DNA of 64,000 nucleotides from CAIXSC01 sp046349915. Lineage in GTDB: Bacteria > Planctomycetota > Planctomycetia > Pirellulales > Pirellulaceae. Within the stretch, counting starts at the first letter, position 1. Each line of letters starts with the position of its first letter. Positions 37,257 through 46,023 of this stretch are shown here, piece by piece. Below the pieces are notes generated by a model. The model did not search any database and was not told where the DNA came from. It worked only from the letters and a program-made list of their open reading frames with translations. Location of the stretch: NCBI GenBank assembly GCA_046349915.1, contig JAXMBL010000004.1, positions 806,001 to 870,000 of the forward strand. The letters are read 5' to 3'. The position numbers and the translations under genes were made by a program.

Positions 37257-38192
37257 ATGACCCTGCTTTACTACAACCCGCTCTTTCTGGAACACCAAAC
37301 CGGAATGCATCCCGAACGGCCCTCTCGGCTGGCCAGGATCATCCGACATCTCGAAGAACTCAAGCTCGACCAGCGTTGCGAACGCCCCACTTGGCAGCCG
37401 GCCACCGACGATCAACTGGTCCGAGTTCACTGCCCAGAATACGCCGAAGAAGTCCGGAAGCTCGCTGCGATGGGGGGAGGGCAGATCGAAGCCGATACCG
37501 TCGTCTCGGCCAAATCGTACGACGCCGCTCGCCTAGCCTCGGGCGCGGCGTGCGACGCGGTTCGCCAAGTGCTCACGGGAAAGGCACAAAACGCGCTCTG
37601 TCTGGTCCGACCGCCGGGTCATCATGCCCTACAAAGAGGGGCGATGGGCTTTTGCCTCTTCAATCATGTGGCGGTCGCCGCTCGCTGCGCGCTCCAGGAG
37701 TTTCAATTGCGACGAGTCCTGATCGTCGATTGGGACGTTCACCACGGGAACGGCACCCAAGATGCATTCTACGAGGATGGGCAGGTCGGCTTTTACTCCA
37801 TCCATCGCTCGCCCTTCTATCCGGGCACCGGAGCGGCGGACGAAACAGGGACAGGACCTGGGCTCGGCATGATTCGCAATGTGCCCCTGAAGTTCGGCGG
37901 CTCGCGCGAAGCGTTTCATGCTGCGTTTCGATCGACGGTTGAAAAGTTCGCGGATCACGTGCGGCCCGAACTCGTGCTGATCAGCGCAGGCTTCGACGCC
38001 CATCGACTCGATCCCATCGGCTCCCTCGGACTCGAGACCGAAGACTACGCCGAGTTAACCAAAGTGGTCCGGCAGATCACCGACCAGCACGCGCGAGGTC
38101 GAGTCGTCAGCCTGCTCGAAGGCGGCTACAACATCGACGTGCTGCCTCTGTGCGTCGCGACTCATCTCGAGGGATTGCTCGCCGCTCGTTGA
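37257..38192 (+). CDS. histone deacetylase-family (HDAC / acetoin-utilisation AcuC-like) hydrolase
   Basis: 311 aa from ATG 37257, chosen because family similarity begins there (LLYYNPLFLEHQTGMHPERP). Zinc amidohydrolase: RPPGHHALQRGAMGFCLFNH has the His-His charge relay, VDWDVHHGNGTQDAF the Asp and His metal ligands, ISAGFDAH the third Asp, and EGGYN the transition-state Tyr is in the usual place. Cytosolic. Substrate may be acetylated proteins, polyamines or small amides. Stands alone, divergent from the Gly-Met-Pro protein. Confidence 0.94.
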   Translation: MTLLYYNPLFLEHQTGMHPERPSRLARIIRHLEELKLDQRCERPTWQPATDDQLVRVHCPEYAEEVRKLAAMGGGQIEADTVVSAKSYDAARLASGAACDAVRQVLTGKAQNALCLVRPPGHHALQRGAMGFCLFNHVAVAARCALQEFQLRRVLIVDWDVHHGNGTQDAFYEDGQVGFYSIHRSPFYPGTGAADETGTGPGLGMIRNVPLKFGGSREAFHAAFRSTVEKFADHVRPELVLISAGFDAHRLDPIGSLGLETEDYAELTKVVRQITDQHARGRVVSLLEGGYNIDVLPLCVATHLEGLLAAR

Positions 38193-38245
38193 GTCCTGGC
38201 GTCGGACGTTGAGTTGGTGCGGCGCTCGTGCTGATCGGAAGGGTC

Positions 38246-38343
38246 GGAATTCTTGCGAATTCCGCTACAAGCTGGCCGAGTCGGAATTCTTGCGAATTCC
38301 GCTACAAGATGCGTGGCGTCGGAATTCTTGCGAATTCCGCTAC
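38246..38343 (-). repeat. three-copy GTAG hairpin array (GGAATTC/GAATTCC)
   Basis: GGAATTC-TTGC-GAATTCC begins at 38246, 38283 and 38321 (spacing 37 and 38). On the minus strand each copy is preceded immediately by GTAGC. It lies between the convergent stops of the HDAC-like and DUF1501 genes. Confidence 0.8.
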
Positions 38344-38347
38344 GGGG

Positions 38348-39694
38348 TTACAGCAATTCGCGAGGGACTTCGCCGCCCGCGAGCAGCTTGTTGGGGCGGC
38401 CCGAGTGATCATTGATCGTCAGATCAGGCGACAAGCCCAAGGCGTGGTAGAAGATCATGCAGAAGTCGTTCGGTGTAATCGGACGACTCGTCGGGTACTC
38501 GGCCTTGTCGTTGGTGCTGCCGACAATCTGCCCGTGCCGGTAGCCGCCGCCCGCTACCAAGATGCTCTGCGCCTGCGGCCAGTGGTCGCGCCCCGCATTG
38601 TCGTTGATCCGTGGAGTTCGTCCGAACTCGCCGGCGGTCACTACCAGCGTGTCTTGGAGCAGGCCGCGTTGAGCGAGATCGTCGATCAAGACTCCGACCG
38701 CTCGATCGTGTCGCGGGAGTTTGTCGTCGAGCGCGCCTTTGATGTTGCCGTGGTCATCCCAGTAACCCGTGTTGACCGTCACGAAGCGGACTCCCGCCTC
38801 GATCAGCCGCCGCGCCATCAACGTCTGCTCGCCCCAACCAGGACCGTAAGCCTCGCGGATCTTGGGATCTTCCTTCGAGATATCGAGCGCGTCGCGCGTG
38901 CGTCCCGAAAGCAGAATGTCCAACGCCTGCTGGTTCATCCGATCCATGCTGTCGAACGTGCCGCTCGCATCGACCTCGCGACGCACGCGATCAAGCTGTT
39001 GAGTGAGCCCTAGGCGACCGGCCAACCGCTCTTGGGTCAATTCGCCGAGCAACTGAAAACTCTTCGCTTCCGCGGTCGGCAACCGCCCTGCTTCGTCGCC
39101 ATAGCTATACTCGCCGACTCGAATCGGATTGCTGGCCACTCCCAGGTAGGACGCGCCATGAAAGCCGAAGCCGCCGTCATTGAAGTTGACCGAGGCGGGC
39201 GCGCCTTTGCGAGTCGGCCCCATCAAGTGCGAAGCGATGGCGCCCATCGAAGGCCTGCGAGGCACGCGGTCGGAACCGTTGGCGCCCAGAAAACCTGTCA
39301 GCATCCAATGAGCGGCCGCCCAGTGGTCGCCGTTTCCGTGCGTGAATCCACGGAATACCGTCGTCTTGTCCATGATGCGAGCGTGGTACGGCATCTTCTC
39401 GCAGACCGGCAGCCCAGGCAGTGAAGACGCGATCGGCTCATACGGCCCACGATACTCCGCGGGCGCGTCGGGCTTCATGTCGAAGGTATCGAGTTGCGAG
39501 GGTCCGCCATGCTGCCAGATGAGAATGACCGACCGTTTGGCTCGACCCACCGGTACGCTGGCCGCTCCCGCCGACTCGCCTCGCAGCAAGTCCGCGAGCG
39601 TCAGGCCGGCGACTCCAAGAAAACCGGCTCGCAAGAACGCTCGACGATGCGCGCCATCACACGTGGGGCGTCGCTGTCCCAAGATCTCCAACAT
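38348..39694 (-). CDS. DUF1501 protein (Tat-exported, sulfatase-like)
   Basis: 448 aa from ATG at 39692-39694, preceded by GAGGTG. Twin-arginine signal HRRAFLRAGFLGVAGLTLAD. Family motifs: VILIWQHGGPSQLDTFDMKP, MDKTTVFRGFTHGNGDHWAA, GYWDDHGN, VVTAGEFGRTPRINDNAGRDHW and CMIFYHALGL. DUF1501 proteins have an alkaline-phosphatase-like fold and in planctomycetes normally sit next to a DUF1549/DUF1553 gene. Here that partner is about 2.9 kb away (42571-45750), with two repeat arrays, one plus-strand gene and Nif3 between. Confidence 0.93.
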   Translation of the reverse strand: MLEILGQRRPTCDGAHRRAFLRAGFLGVAGLTLADLLRGESAGAASVPVGRAKRSVILIWQHGGPSQLDTFDMKPDAPAEYRGPYEPIASSLPGLPVCEKMPYHARIMDKTTVFRGFTHGNGDHWAAAHWMLTGFLGANGSDRVPRRPSMGAIASHLMGPTRKGAPASVNFNDGGFGFHGASYLGVASNPIRVGEYSYGDEAGRLPTAEAKSFQLLGELTQERLAGRLGLTQQLDRVRREVDASGTFDSMDRMNQQALDILLSGRTRDALDISKEDPKIREAYGPGWGEQTLMARRLIEAGVRFVTVNTGYWDDHGNIKGALDDKLPRHDRAVGVLIDDLAQRGLLQDTLVVTAGEFGRTPRINDNAGRDHWPQAQSILVAGGGYRHGQIVGSTNDKAEYPTSRPITPNDFCMIFYHALGLSPDLTINDHSGRPNKLLAGGEVPRELL

Positions 39695-39815
39695 CACACA
39701 CCTCACCGTTGCTCAGGCATCAAATCGAAGCGTACTGATATCAGAGTATATCGTCGCGGAAGGCGAGCGACGAGAGCGACGTTGGGGGGGTATGGCTAAT
39801 CGACATGGGCCCTGG

Positions 39816-40176
39816 CGACGGACTGGAAGTCCGTCGTACGGTGGTAGCCCGCTCGCTTCGCGAGCGGAATAGCCGCGTGGCCAGCGAGCGCCCCTTGTTG
39901 CCAGCCAAGCCGCCGCGTGGACGGAAGCGACGGACTAGAAGTCCGTCGTACGTTGGTAGCCCACTCGCTTCGCGAGCGGAATAGCCTCGTGGCTAGCGAG
40001 CGCCCCTTGCCGCCAGCCAAGCCGCAGCTTGGACGGAAGCGACGGACTAGAAGTCCGTCGTACGTTGGTAGCCCGCTCGCTTCGCGAGCGGAATAGCTGC
40101 GTGGCCAGCGATCGCCCCTTGCCGCCAGGCAAGCCGCAGCGTGGACCGAAGCGACGGACTGGAAGTCCGTCGTACT
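39816..40176 (+). repeat. REP-like tandem array, three 112-bp units
   Basis: A hairpins (GACGGACT-NNN-AGTCCGTC) begin at 39817, 39929, 40041 and 40153, an exact 112 bp period. Each unit has GTAG followed by the B hairpin at 39849, 39961 and 40073 (CCGCTCGC-TTC-GCGAGCGG; the middle one has one mismatch). Spacer sequence within the array is more alike than to other arrays. The remaining 40177-40524 holds no other identified feature. Confidence 0.92.
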
Positions 40177-40524
40177 GGCAGTACACAATGTTGCCTTGTT
40201 GCGTTTCGGAGAAAACGTTGGGCAACACCTGTTGCGAATAGTCCACACAACCGCTTCTCTCGATACGATCACTATCATCGTTAAACGCGATTAAGTGATT
40301 GTGAGGTAATTGCTTGCGTTCAATAGGCACCTGCCGGCTCGGGAATTGGCATCGACTTTGCTTTTACTGGAAACCGTTCGCAACGATGACGGCTGACTCG
40401 GAGAGTTAAGCCAGATTCAAGCGAGGTGGTTAGCGGGTACGAGCCTAAGTCCCCTCAGGCTCTTACCCGATCCCCACCGGATGGTTTTCAGGATACTGAT
40501 ACTCCTTACTCCCCTGGTGTCATC

Positions 40525-41349
40525 ATGAACGCAGTTGATTCCGCCGACCTTGCCGCACATCTCGCACTGAACAGCCAGTTCCTCATTCGTAAGCACCACC
40601 TGATCTCCGAATGTGCCCTGGCCGAGTACTGGGAGGCGTCTCGCGATCGTCAGTCCACTTGGTGGAGAATCATGTCGGATTGGCGTCGCTCGCTGCGTTC
40701 GGTCGCTGATGCGATTCAACGCTTCGACGAGATCAAGCCGATCATCGACGAAATGCTGATCAGCGAACTGCTGACTCGCGTGTGGAGCGCCATCGCGGAC
40801 GTCCATGACCAGGCATTCCGTGAACCGACCTATCAACCGATTGCTCGCAACATCTTGATTGCTCACGTCGACGTGCGAAATCGAGTTTGGGCCATGTTGT
40901 TCAATGAACTCAGCCTCCCCGCCGAGATTCTGAAGAACATCGCCCTGCAACGCCGTCGAGTGGAACGCTGGACCGACCTGTTGTTGGCTCACCTGCCGAA
41001 TCCTGACGCAGTCGCCACCTGGGCGATCGATGCCGAACGGATGTCTGACTTCCGCGACGACCTGGTCGACGAACGCCGAGCTTTGCCGAACTCAGCCGCC
41101 TCGGAACTACTGATCGGCTCGCTCCAGGCCGCCTTGCGGGAAGACGCCAATTGCCATGGCGGCGCCACCGCGGCCACTTCCGCCTTGAATCGTCGCATCG
41201 ACGCCGCGCTGTGCTCGGCCGTTGAGCCGTTCCGCAGCGCGGAAGAACTGAACCAAACCGAGTCCGTGTCTCGACGCATGGATCAACAGGCCGATCAGTG
41301 CCAACGCCTGCTGTCGGATCTACTGACGCTCGACGCCGTTTCGGGTTGA
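40525..41349 (+). CDS. hypothetical helical protein between two repeat arrays
   Basis: 274 aa from ATG 40525. Almost entirely helical by composition, rich in Ala, Arg, Asp and Glu, with no signal peptide or membrane segment: LAEYWEASRDRQSTWWRIMS, IDEMLISELLTRVWSAIADVHDQ, NILIAHVDVRNRVWAMLFNE, ALQRRRVERWTDLLL. No family recognised; it is probably a real cytosolic protein because the frame is long and codon use matches neighbours. Its position, opposite in strand to its neighbours and bracketed by two same-orientation repeat arrays, is notable. Confidence 0.65.
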   Translation: MNAVDSADLAAHLALNSQFLIRKHHLISECALAEYWEASRDRQSTWWRIMSDWRRSLRSVADAIQRFDEIKPIIDEMLISELLTRVWSAIADVHDQAFREPTYQPIARNILIAHVDVRNRVWAMLFNELSLPAEILKNIALQRRRVERWTDLLLAHLPNPDAVATWAIDAERMSDFRDDLVDERRALPNSAASELLIGSLQAALREDANCHGGATAATSALNRRIDAALCSAVEPFRSAEELNQTESVSRRMDQQADQCQRLLSDLLTLDAVSG

Positions 41350-41370
41350 ACGCTGTGTGGTTCCTGACAT

Positions 41371-41730
41371 GTACGACGGACTTCTAGTCCGTCGTACGGA
41401 AGTAGCCCGCTCACTTCGTGAGCGGTTAGCCGCGTGACCTGCAAGCGCCCGTTGCCGCCAGCCAAACCGCGTCGCGGACCGGATCGACGGACTAGAAGTC
41501 CGTCGTACGGAAGTAGCCCGCTCACTTCGTGAGCGGTCAGCCGCGTGACCTGCGAGCGCCCGTTGCCGTCAGCCAAACGGCGTCGCGGACCGGATCGACG
41601 GACTAGAAGTCCGTCGTACAGATGTAGCCCGCTCACTTCGTGAGCGGTTAGCCGCGTGACCTGCGAGCGCCCGTTGCCGCCAGCCAAACGGCGTCGCGGA
41701 CCGGATCGACGGACTAGAAGTCCGTCGTAC
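41371..41730 (+). repeat. REP-like tandem array, three 111-bp units
   Basis: A hairpins begin at 41375, 41486, 41597 and 41708 (period exactly 111). GTAG-B hairpins CCGCTCAC-TTC-GTGAGCGG lie at 41407, 41518 and 41629. The spacer ends in GCGGACCGGATC, differing from the 39.8 kb array, so this is a separate local expansion. It ends 9 bp from the Nif3 stop. Confidence 0.92.
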
Positions 41731-41739
41731 AGGGGCCCC

Positions 41740-42537
41740 CTACTCCGTTGTCCACTCCAGCGGGTCGCGTTCGTCGCGCGAGGCCCACACGGTCAACTGA
41801 GGAAAATCGGTGGCGAGTCGCTCGGCGAGTTTTTCGACGCCGCGGCGTTCGGTGGCATGATGACCTGGAAGCAGCAGCGACACTCCCAGCGCTTCCGCTT
41901 CCAAGCACGTATGAAAAGTCGCTTCGCCGGTCAAGAAGACTTCGCAGCCCGCCGACTTGGCCGCACCGAGCAAGGAACCGGCGCTCCCGCAGGCGATCCC
42001 TACGCTCCGCACCACCCGACTCGCCTCGCCGACTCGATGGAGCCCGGGCACTCGCAGGCTGTGACATACGCGGCTCGCGAGTTCTTGCAATTCGATTGGA
42101 TTCGGCAAGTGTCCCTTCCGCCCAGTGCCTCCTGGCGGCGAGCCCGCCAGCGTGGGCATTAAAGGTGCGATTTCCTCTAGTTGGAGGAGTTCCGCGAGCT
42201 GTTGGTTGATCCCCTCGGCCGCGGAATCAAAAGCCGTATGAGGGCTAAAGACCGAGACGCCGCCACGAGCGAGATTCCAGACTAAACGACCGGGAGTCGT
42301 CAGGGTCGTCACTCGGGGCAAGGGTTTGAACGGCAGCGGATGGTGAGTCACAACCAAGTCGACTCGTTCGCGTACCGCTTCCGCGGCGCTCGCCTCCGTC
42401 ACCGTCAAACAAGTCATGACCCGTTGAACGGACGCCGCGGGATCGCCCATCAATAGGCCGACATTATCCCAGCTTTCCGCCAGCGCGAGCGGCGTGAAGT
42501 GATCGAACCACTTTTGAATTTCGGCGACAGTCATCAT
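41740..42537 (-). CDS. Nif3-like dinuclear metal centre protein (YbgI/GTP cyclohydrolase I type 2 family)
   Basis: 265 aa, starting MTVAEIQKWFDHFTPLALAESWDNVGLLMG, the classic Nif3 N-terminus. Metal ligands: VVTHHPLPFKPL (His-His), SPHTAFDSA, and GEATFHTCLEAEALGVSLLL ... GHHATERRGVEKLAE at the C-terminus. Cytosolic; biochemical function is poorly defined across the family. Two adjacent ATGs (42537, 42534). It is 33 bp downstream of the DUF1553 gene on the same strand. Confidence 0.94.
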   Translation of the reverse strand: MMTVAEIQKWFDHFTPLALAESWDNVGLLMGDPAASVQRVMTCLTVTEASAAEAVRERVDLVVTHHPLPFKPLPRVTTLTTPGRLVWNLARGGVSVFSPHTAFDSAAEGINQQLAELLQLEEIAPLMPTLAGSPPGGTGRKGHLPNPIELQELASRVCHSLRVPGLHRVGEASRVVRSVGIACGSAGSLLGAAKSAGCEVFLTGEATFHTCLEAEALGVSLLLPGHHATERRGVEKLAERLATDFPQLTVWASRDERDPLEWTTE

Positions 42538-42570
42538 CGTGCGGGAACCCGGCGGAGTATTCTCGGTGTA

Positions 42571-45500
42571 TTAATCGACGAACAGATACGCGTTACTCGT
42601 CAGCAACACGCGACTCAAAGCAGCCCATGCGGCCACATCGGCGTCGCCGCTGGGCACCATGCCTGAAGCCATACGAGTCCGAAAGGCATCGCGGTATCGA
42701 CTGACGAACTCATGCGCCGACGCCGCTTCGCTGGCGGAGAGTTCGCGGCCGGTCACTAGTTCAGTCAGCCACCGCACTCGTTCCGTCTCGTCGGTCTGCT
42801 CGCGCAGAGCCCGTTTGGCGAGCGACTCCGCTCGAGCGTGGACGAACGGGTCGTTCATCAAGTAGAGAGCCTGAGTGGGCGTGGTGGTGGCGAGTCGCTC
42901 GGAGGTGCTCAAATTGGGATCAGCCCCATCAAAGAGCGAAAGATAGGGATGCTTGCGAGCTCGTTGAACCATCAAGTAGACACTGCGGTGAGCGGAGTCG
43001 TAGTGAGCGCTGAATGGATAGTGGATCGTGAATCCCCACGATTCGGTTGGTGGGAAGGGGTGAGCCCCTGGCATGGCGCGGTTTAAGTCGCCGCTGGTCG
43101 CCAACATTCCATCGCGGATCGACTCCGCATCCAGCGGCTTGCGACTCCGTCTCCAGAGCCAACGATTCCGCGGGTCTGCCTCCAGATTCTCAGGGTCGTC
43201 AATGCTCGCCAGTCTATACGAACGCATCAACACCAACTCGCGATGCAGCGTCTTCAGCGACCCTTCGGATTGCAGCAGTCGTTGTGCGAGATAATCGAGC
43301 AGTTCGGGGTGCGAAGGAAGTTCACCGCGAGTGCCAAAGTCGCTCGCCGTCGCCACGATTCCCGCGCCAAAATGTTGCTGCCAGATGCGATTGGCGATCA
43401 CTCGCCAGGTCAAGGCCTGCTGGGGACTCGACAGCCACTCCGCTAAATCTCGTCGGCCGCTCGTTTTGTCTGGGGTGGAGATGGGATGAGCACCCAGGAT
43501 CTCCAAATTGCGGCGCGCCGCTTCGTCACCCGGTCGATCAGGTTCGCCTCGCTTTTGGATCCGAGCGTTGGTGGGCTTTCCTTCGGAGACGGCATAAGCC
43601 ATGGGATAGAGTGTGCGTTTGGCTTCCGCATCCCGCTCCGCCTTCTTGGCGGCTAATTCCGCATCGATCGCCGCAACTCGTTCTTGAATTCGTTCCCGCT
43701 CGTTGTCGCTTAACGGCGGTGAGTTGTCTCGGTTGGGAAGAGGAGTGGACTGGAGGAACAAGTTGTCGAGATCGCGCGTGGGGCGAAGACCTGAAACTTG
43801 ACCCACTCCATCGCAGAAGAAGGTATCGATCGTACCGTTCCAACCTGGAGCGAGCGCGAGATTCTCGAACTTGGTCCAGGCGCCGGGTTTGCCGATTTGC
43901 CCCGAATATTTGGCGGTCGCCAGATCGATTTCAAGTCGCAAACTGTGCCACTGATTCAATTCGATGCCTGCGATCTTGCGAAACGTGGCGCCGTCGCGCA
44001 AGTGGAGTGAATCAGCGGTAACGCTGGCTTCCCAGGCCAGTGACGCAATGGCGCCTTGTCCCAAATAAAAGCGGTACGCGCCCGGAGTGTCGCTGGTCCC
44101 CGTATCTGGTCGAGCCGTTCGATTACAGAAGTCGATGTTGAAGTAAACTCGACCCGATTTCGCGAATCCTGGTTTCGCTTCGTGCCGTAACCCGTCATGA
44201 GGCTCGCCACTCTCCAATCGCACGCCGCGCGTCCCCAGCGGGACAAGGTCGGTGAAGGGGCTTTGCGACTCGGCGAGAACAAGAACTGGTCCGGCTTGAA
44301 ACCACGGTTTCTGCGGCGGCTTGCCAAGCGGTTGATCCTCGAACTGGAGTGTCGGCGACGAGACTCCGCCCGGCAACTTGGTGATCCATTGAGCTCGCTC
44401 GTCGGACAATCGCTTCAGTTGTTCGTCCAACGCTGTCAACTTTGCTTGCTTTTCGGTCTCTCGCCGAGCGGCTTCGGCTGGAGGTACCAGCGGCGCCAAT
44501 TGATGAGGACGCTTGTATTCCTCGCCGCCGGGAAATGAAAACTGACTGCTCGCAAAAATGCCGTACAGCGAGTAGTAATCCGCCATGTTGATGGGATCGT
44601 ACTTGTGGTCGTGGCAGCGAGCACAGCCGATCGACAGGCCCAGCACCGATCGGCCGAGGCCCTCGATGGCGTCGGCGATATCGAGGTGCTGGAATTCAGG
44701 CGTGATGTTGTAGCCAAAGCGTTTACTGATCGCGAGAAAACCGGTCGCGGTGACTCGGTCTCCATATTCCTCTGGGCTAATTTCGCCTCGTTCGGCGGCC
44801 TCGCGAGCCAAGATGTCGCCAGCGATCTGCTCGCGGAGGAACTGACCGTAGGGCTTGTCGGCGTTCAGCGAGCGGATGACGTAATTGCGGTACAGGTATG
44901 CTTCGCGAACGGGATAGTCAGCTCCATCGCCCGCGGTATCCGCGTAACGAACGACATCGAGCCAGTGTCGGCCTGATCGTTCTCCGTACGCTGGCGATGC
45001 TAACAACCGATCGACGACCCGAACCCAGGCGTCGGGTGATTCATCCCCCAGAAACTCGGCGATTTCATCCGGGGTGGGTGGCAAGCCCGTGAGGTCCAAC
45101 GTGATGCGTCGCACGAGAGTGCGGCGATCCGCTAATCCCGCGCTTCGTAGCTTCTGCCGATCCCACTCGACCACCACAAAGCGATCGAGAGGCGAGTCGG
45201 CCAGGGCGTTCCGCTGGATCTCGGGCGGGACGGCGTGCTGGAGTGGCTGAAAGGCCCAGAACCTACGTTCCTGCTCGGTCAACGGACCTCCGCGAGTGGC
45301 ATTCGCCGCCTGTTCGGCGGGCCAAGCAGCGCCCGCTTTGATCCACCGTTCCAAGGCGGCGATTTGATCGTATCGTAGTTTGCGATCCGGCGGCATCTTG
45401 ATCTCATGTTCGTACTTCACCGCCTGGAGAAGCAGGCTGCGAGCGGGATCGCCGGGAATGATCGCGGGTCCGCTATCGCCGCCGCGCACGAGTGCCGCTC

Positions 45501-45750
45501 GCGAGTCGACTCGTAAGCCCGACTCCTGTTTCTTTGCGCCGTGACAGCTGCCGCAAGCGTCGATCAGAAGCGGCCGTACTTCTCGTTCGAATCTCGCCAA
45601 CTCATCGGCCTCAGGAGTTTGGGCGACGGCCGCGCCGACTGTGCCAGCGAGCGTCGTGCAGATGGCGGCGATCCAGAGGGAGGCAAGTTGGAAACAACGA
45701 GGATTTCCAGCTCGGTGTTGCGGTGGGCGTATTGTCGCTCGCATCTTCAT
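42571..45750 (-). CDS. PSCyt1 / DUF1549 / DUF1553 secreted cytochrome protein
   Basis: 1059 aa from ATG at 45748-45750 with AGGAG 7 nt upstream. Signal peptide near WIAAICTTLAGTVGAAVAQ, then a planctomycete cytochrome c domain with IDACGSCHGAKKQESGLRVDS (heme CxxCH) and a distal Met candidate in EIKMPPDRKL. DUF1549 follows (VRRITLDLTGLPPTPDEIAEF, WLDVVRYADTAG), then a concanavalin-like central region (about 480-650) and DUF1553 (LAEWLSSPQQALTWRVIANR, QHFGAGIVATASDFGTRGE, PLDAESIRDGMLATSGDLN). Such proteins are abundant in Planctomycetes, probably periplasmic oxidoreductases for polysaccharide use. Confidence 0.95.
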   Translation of the reverse strand: MKMRATIRPPQHRAGNPRCFQLASLWIAAICTTLAGTVGAAVAQTPEADELARFEREVRPLLIDACGSCHGAKKQESGLRVDSRAALVRGGDSGPAIIPGDPARSLLLQAVKYEHEIKMPPDRKLRYDQIAALERWIKAGAAWPAEQAANATRGGPLTEQERRFWAFQPLQHAVPPEIQRNALADSPLDRFVVVEWDRQKLRSAGLADRRTLVRRITLDLTGLPPTPDEIAEFLGDESPDAWVRVVDRLLASPAYGERSGRHWLDVVRYADTAGDGADYPVREAYLYRNYVIRSLNADKPYGQFLREQIAGDILAREAAERGEISPEEYGDRVTATGFLAISKRFGYNITPEFQHLDIADAIEGLGRSVLGLSIGCARCHDHKYDPINMADYYSLYGIFASSQFSFPGGEEYKRPHQLAPLVPPAEAARRETEKQAKLTALDEQLKRLSDERAQWITKLPGGVSSPTLQFEDQPLGKPPQKPWFQAGPVLVLAESQSPFTDLVPLGTRGVRLESGEPHDGLRHEAKPGFAKSGRVYFNIDFCNRTARPDTGTSDTPGAYRFYLGQGAIASLAWEASVTADSLHLRDGATFRKIAGIELNQWHSLRLEIDLATAKYSGQIGKPGAWTKFENLALAPGWNGTIDTFFCDGVGQVSGLRPTRDLDNLFLQSTPLPNRDNSPPLSDNERERIQERVAAIDAELAAKKAERDAEAKRTLYPMAYAVSEGKPTNARIQKRGEPDRPGDEAARRNLEILGAHPISTPDKTSGRRDLAEWLSSPQQALTWRVIANRIWQQHFGAGIVATASDFGTRGELPSHPELLDYLAQRLLQSEGSLKTLHRELVLMRSYRLASIDDPENLEADPRNRWLWRRSRKPLDAESIRDGMLATSGDLNRAMPGAHPFPPTESWGFTIHYPFSAHYDSAHRSVYLMVQRARKHPYLSLFDGADPNLSTSERLATTTPTQALYLMNDPFVHARAESLAKRALREQTDETERVRWLTELVTGRELSASEAASAHEFVSRYRDAFRTRMASGMVPSGDADVAAWAALSRVLLTSNAYLFVD

Positions 45751-46023
45751 CACTTCTCCTCGAACGGACCCGTCCCAAGCCCAAGTGGTTCCGGGCTCGT
45801 ACCTTCATGATGAGCCTCGAGATGCCGCAGGGCAAGGGTTGGGCCTATCAGGGTTGGGCCTAGCGCTGATGTTCATCGCCATGCCAGGCGTCTTGCCGGG
45901 CAGCAAAAATTCCGTTCCAGAAAGTGCTGGACTCGTCCTGATCGCGAATTATGTTGAGCTACCAGTGCCGAGGGCTTTATCTGTTCTTTCGGCACTTTCC
46001 CATGGCGAACGGAGTCCCCGCAA
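45751..46023. other. intergenic region with a short direct repeat
   Basis: Between divergent genes. AGGGTTGGGCCTA occurs twice in tandem near 45836-45862. Nothing else recognised. Confidence 0.35.

Noticed and set aside
39796..40330. Minus-strand open frames across the repeat array with periodic protein repeats
   Set aside because: The periodic peptide (SPSLPSTRRLG and similar) is just translation of the 112-bp DNA repeat; no start or ribosome site.
39816..41730. CRISPR arrays
   Set aside because: The units are long (111-112 bp) with hairpins and nearly identical spacers; CRISPR arrays have short repeats and unique spacers, and no cas genes are present.
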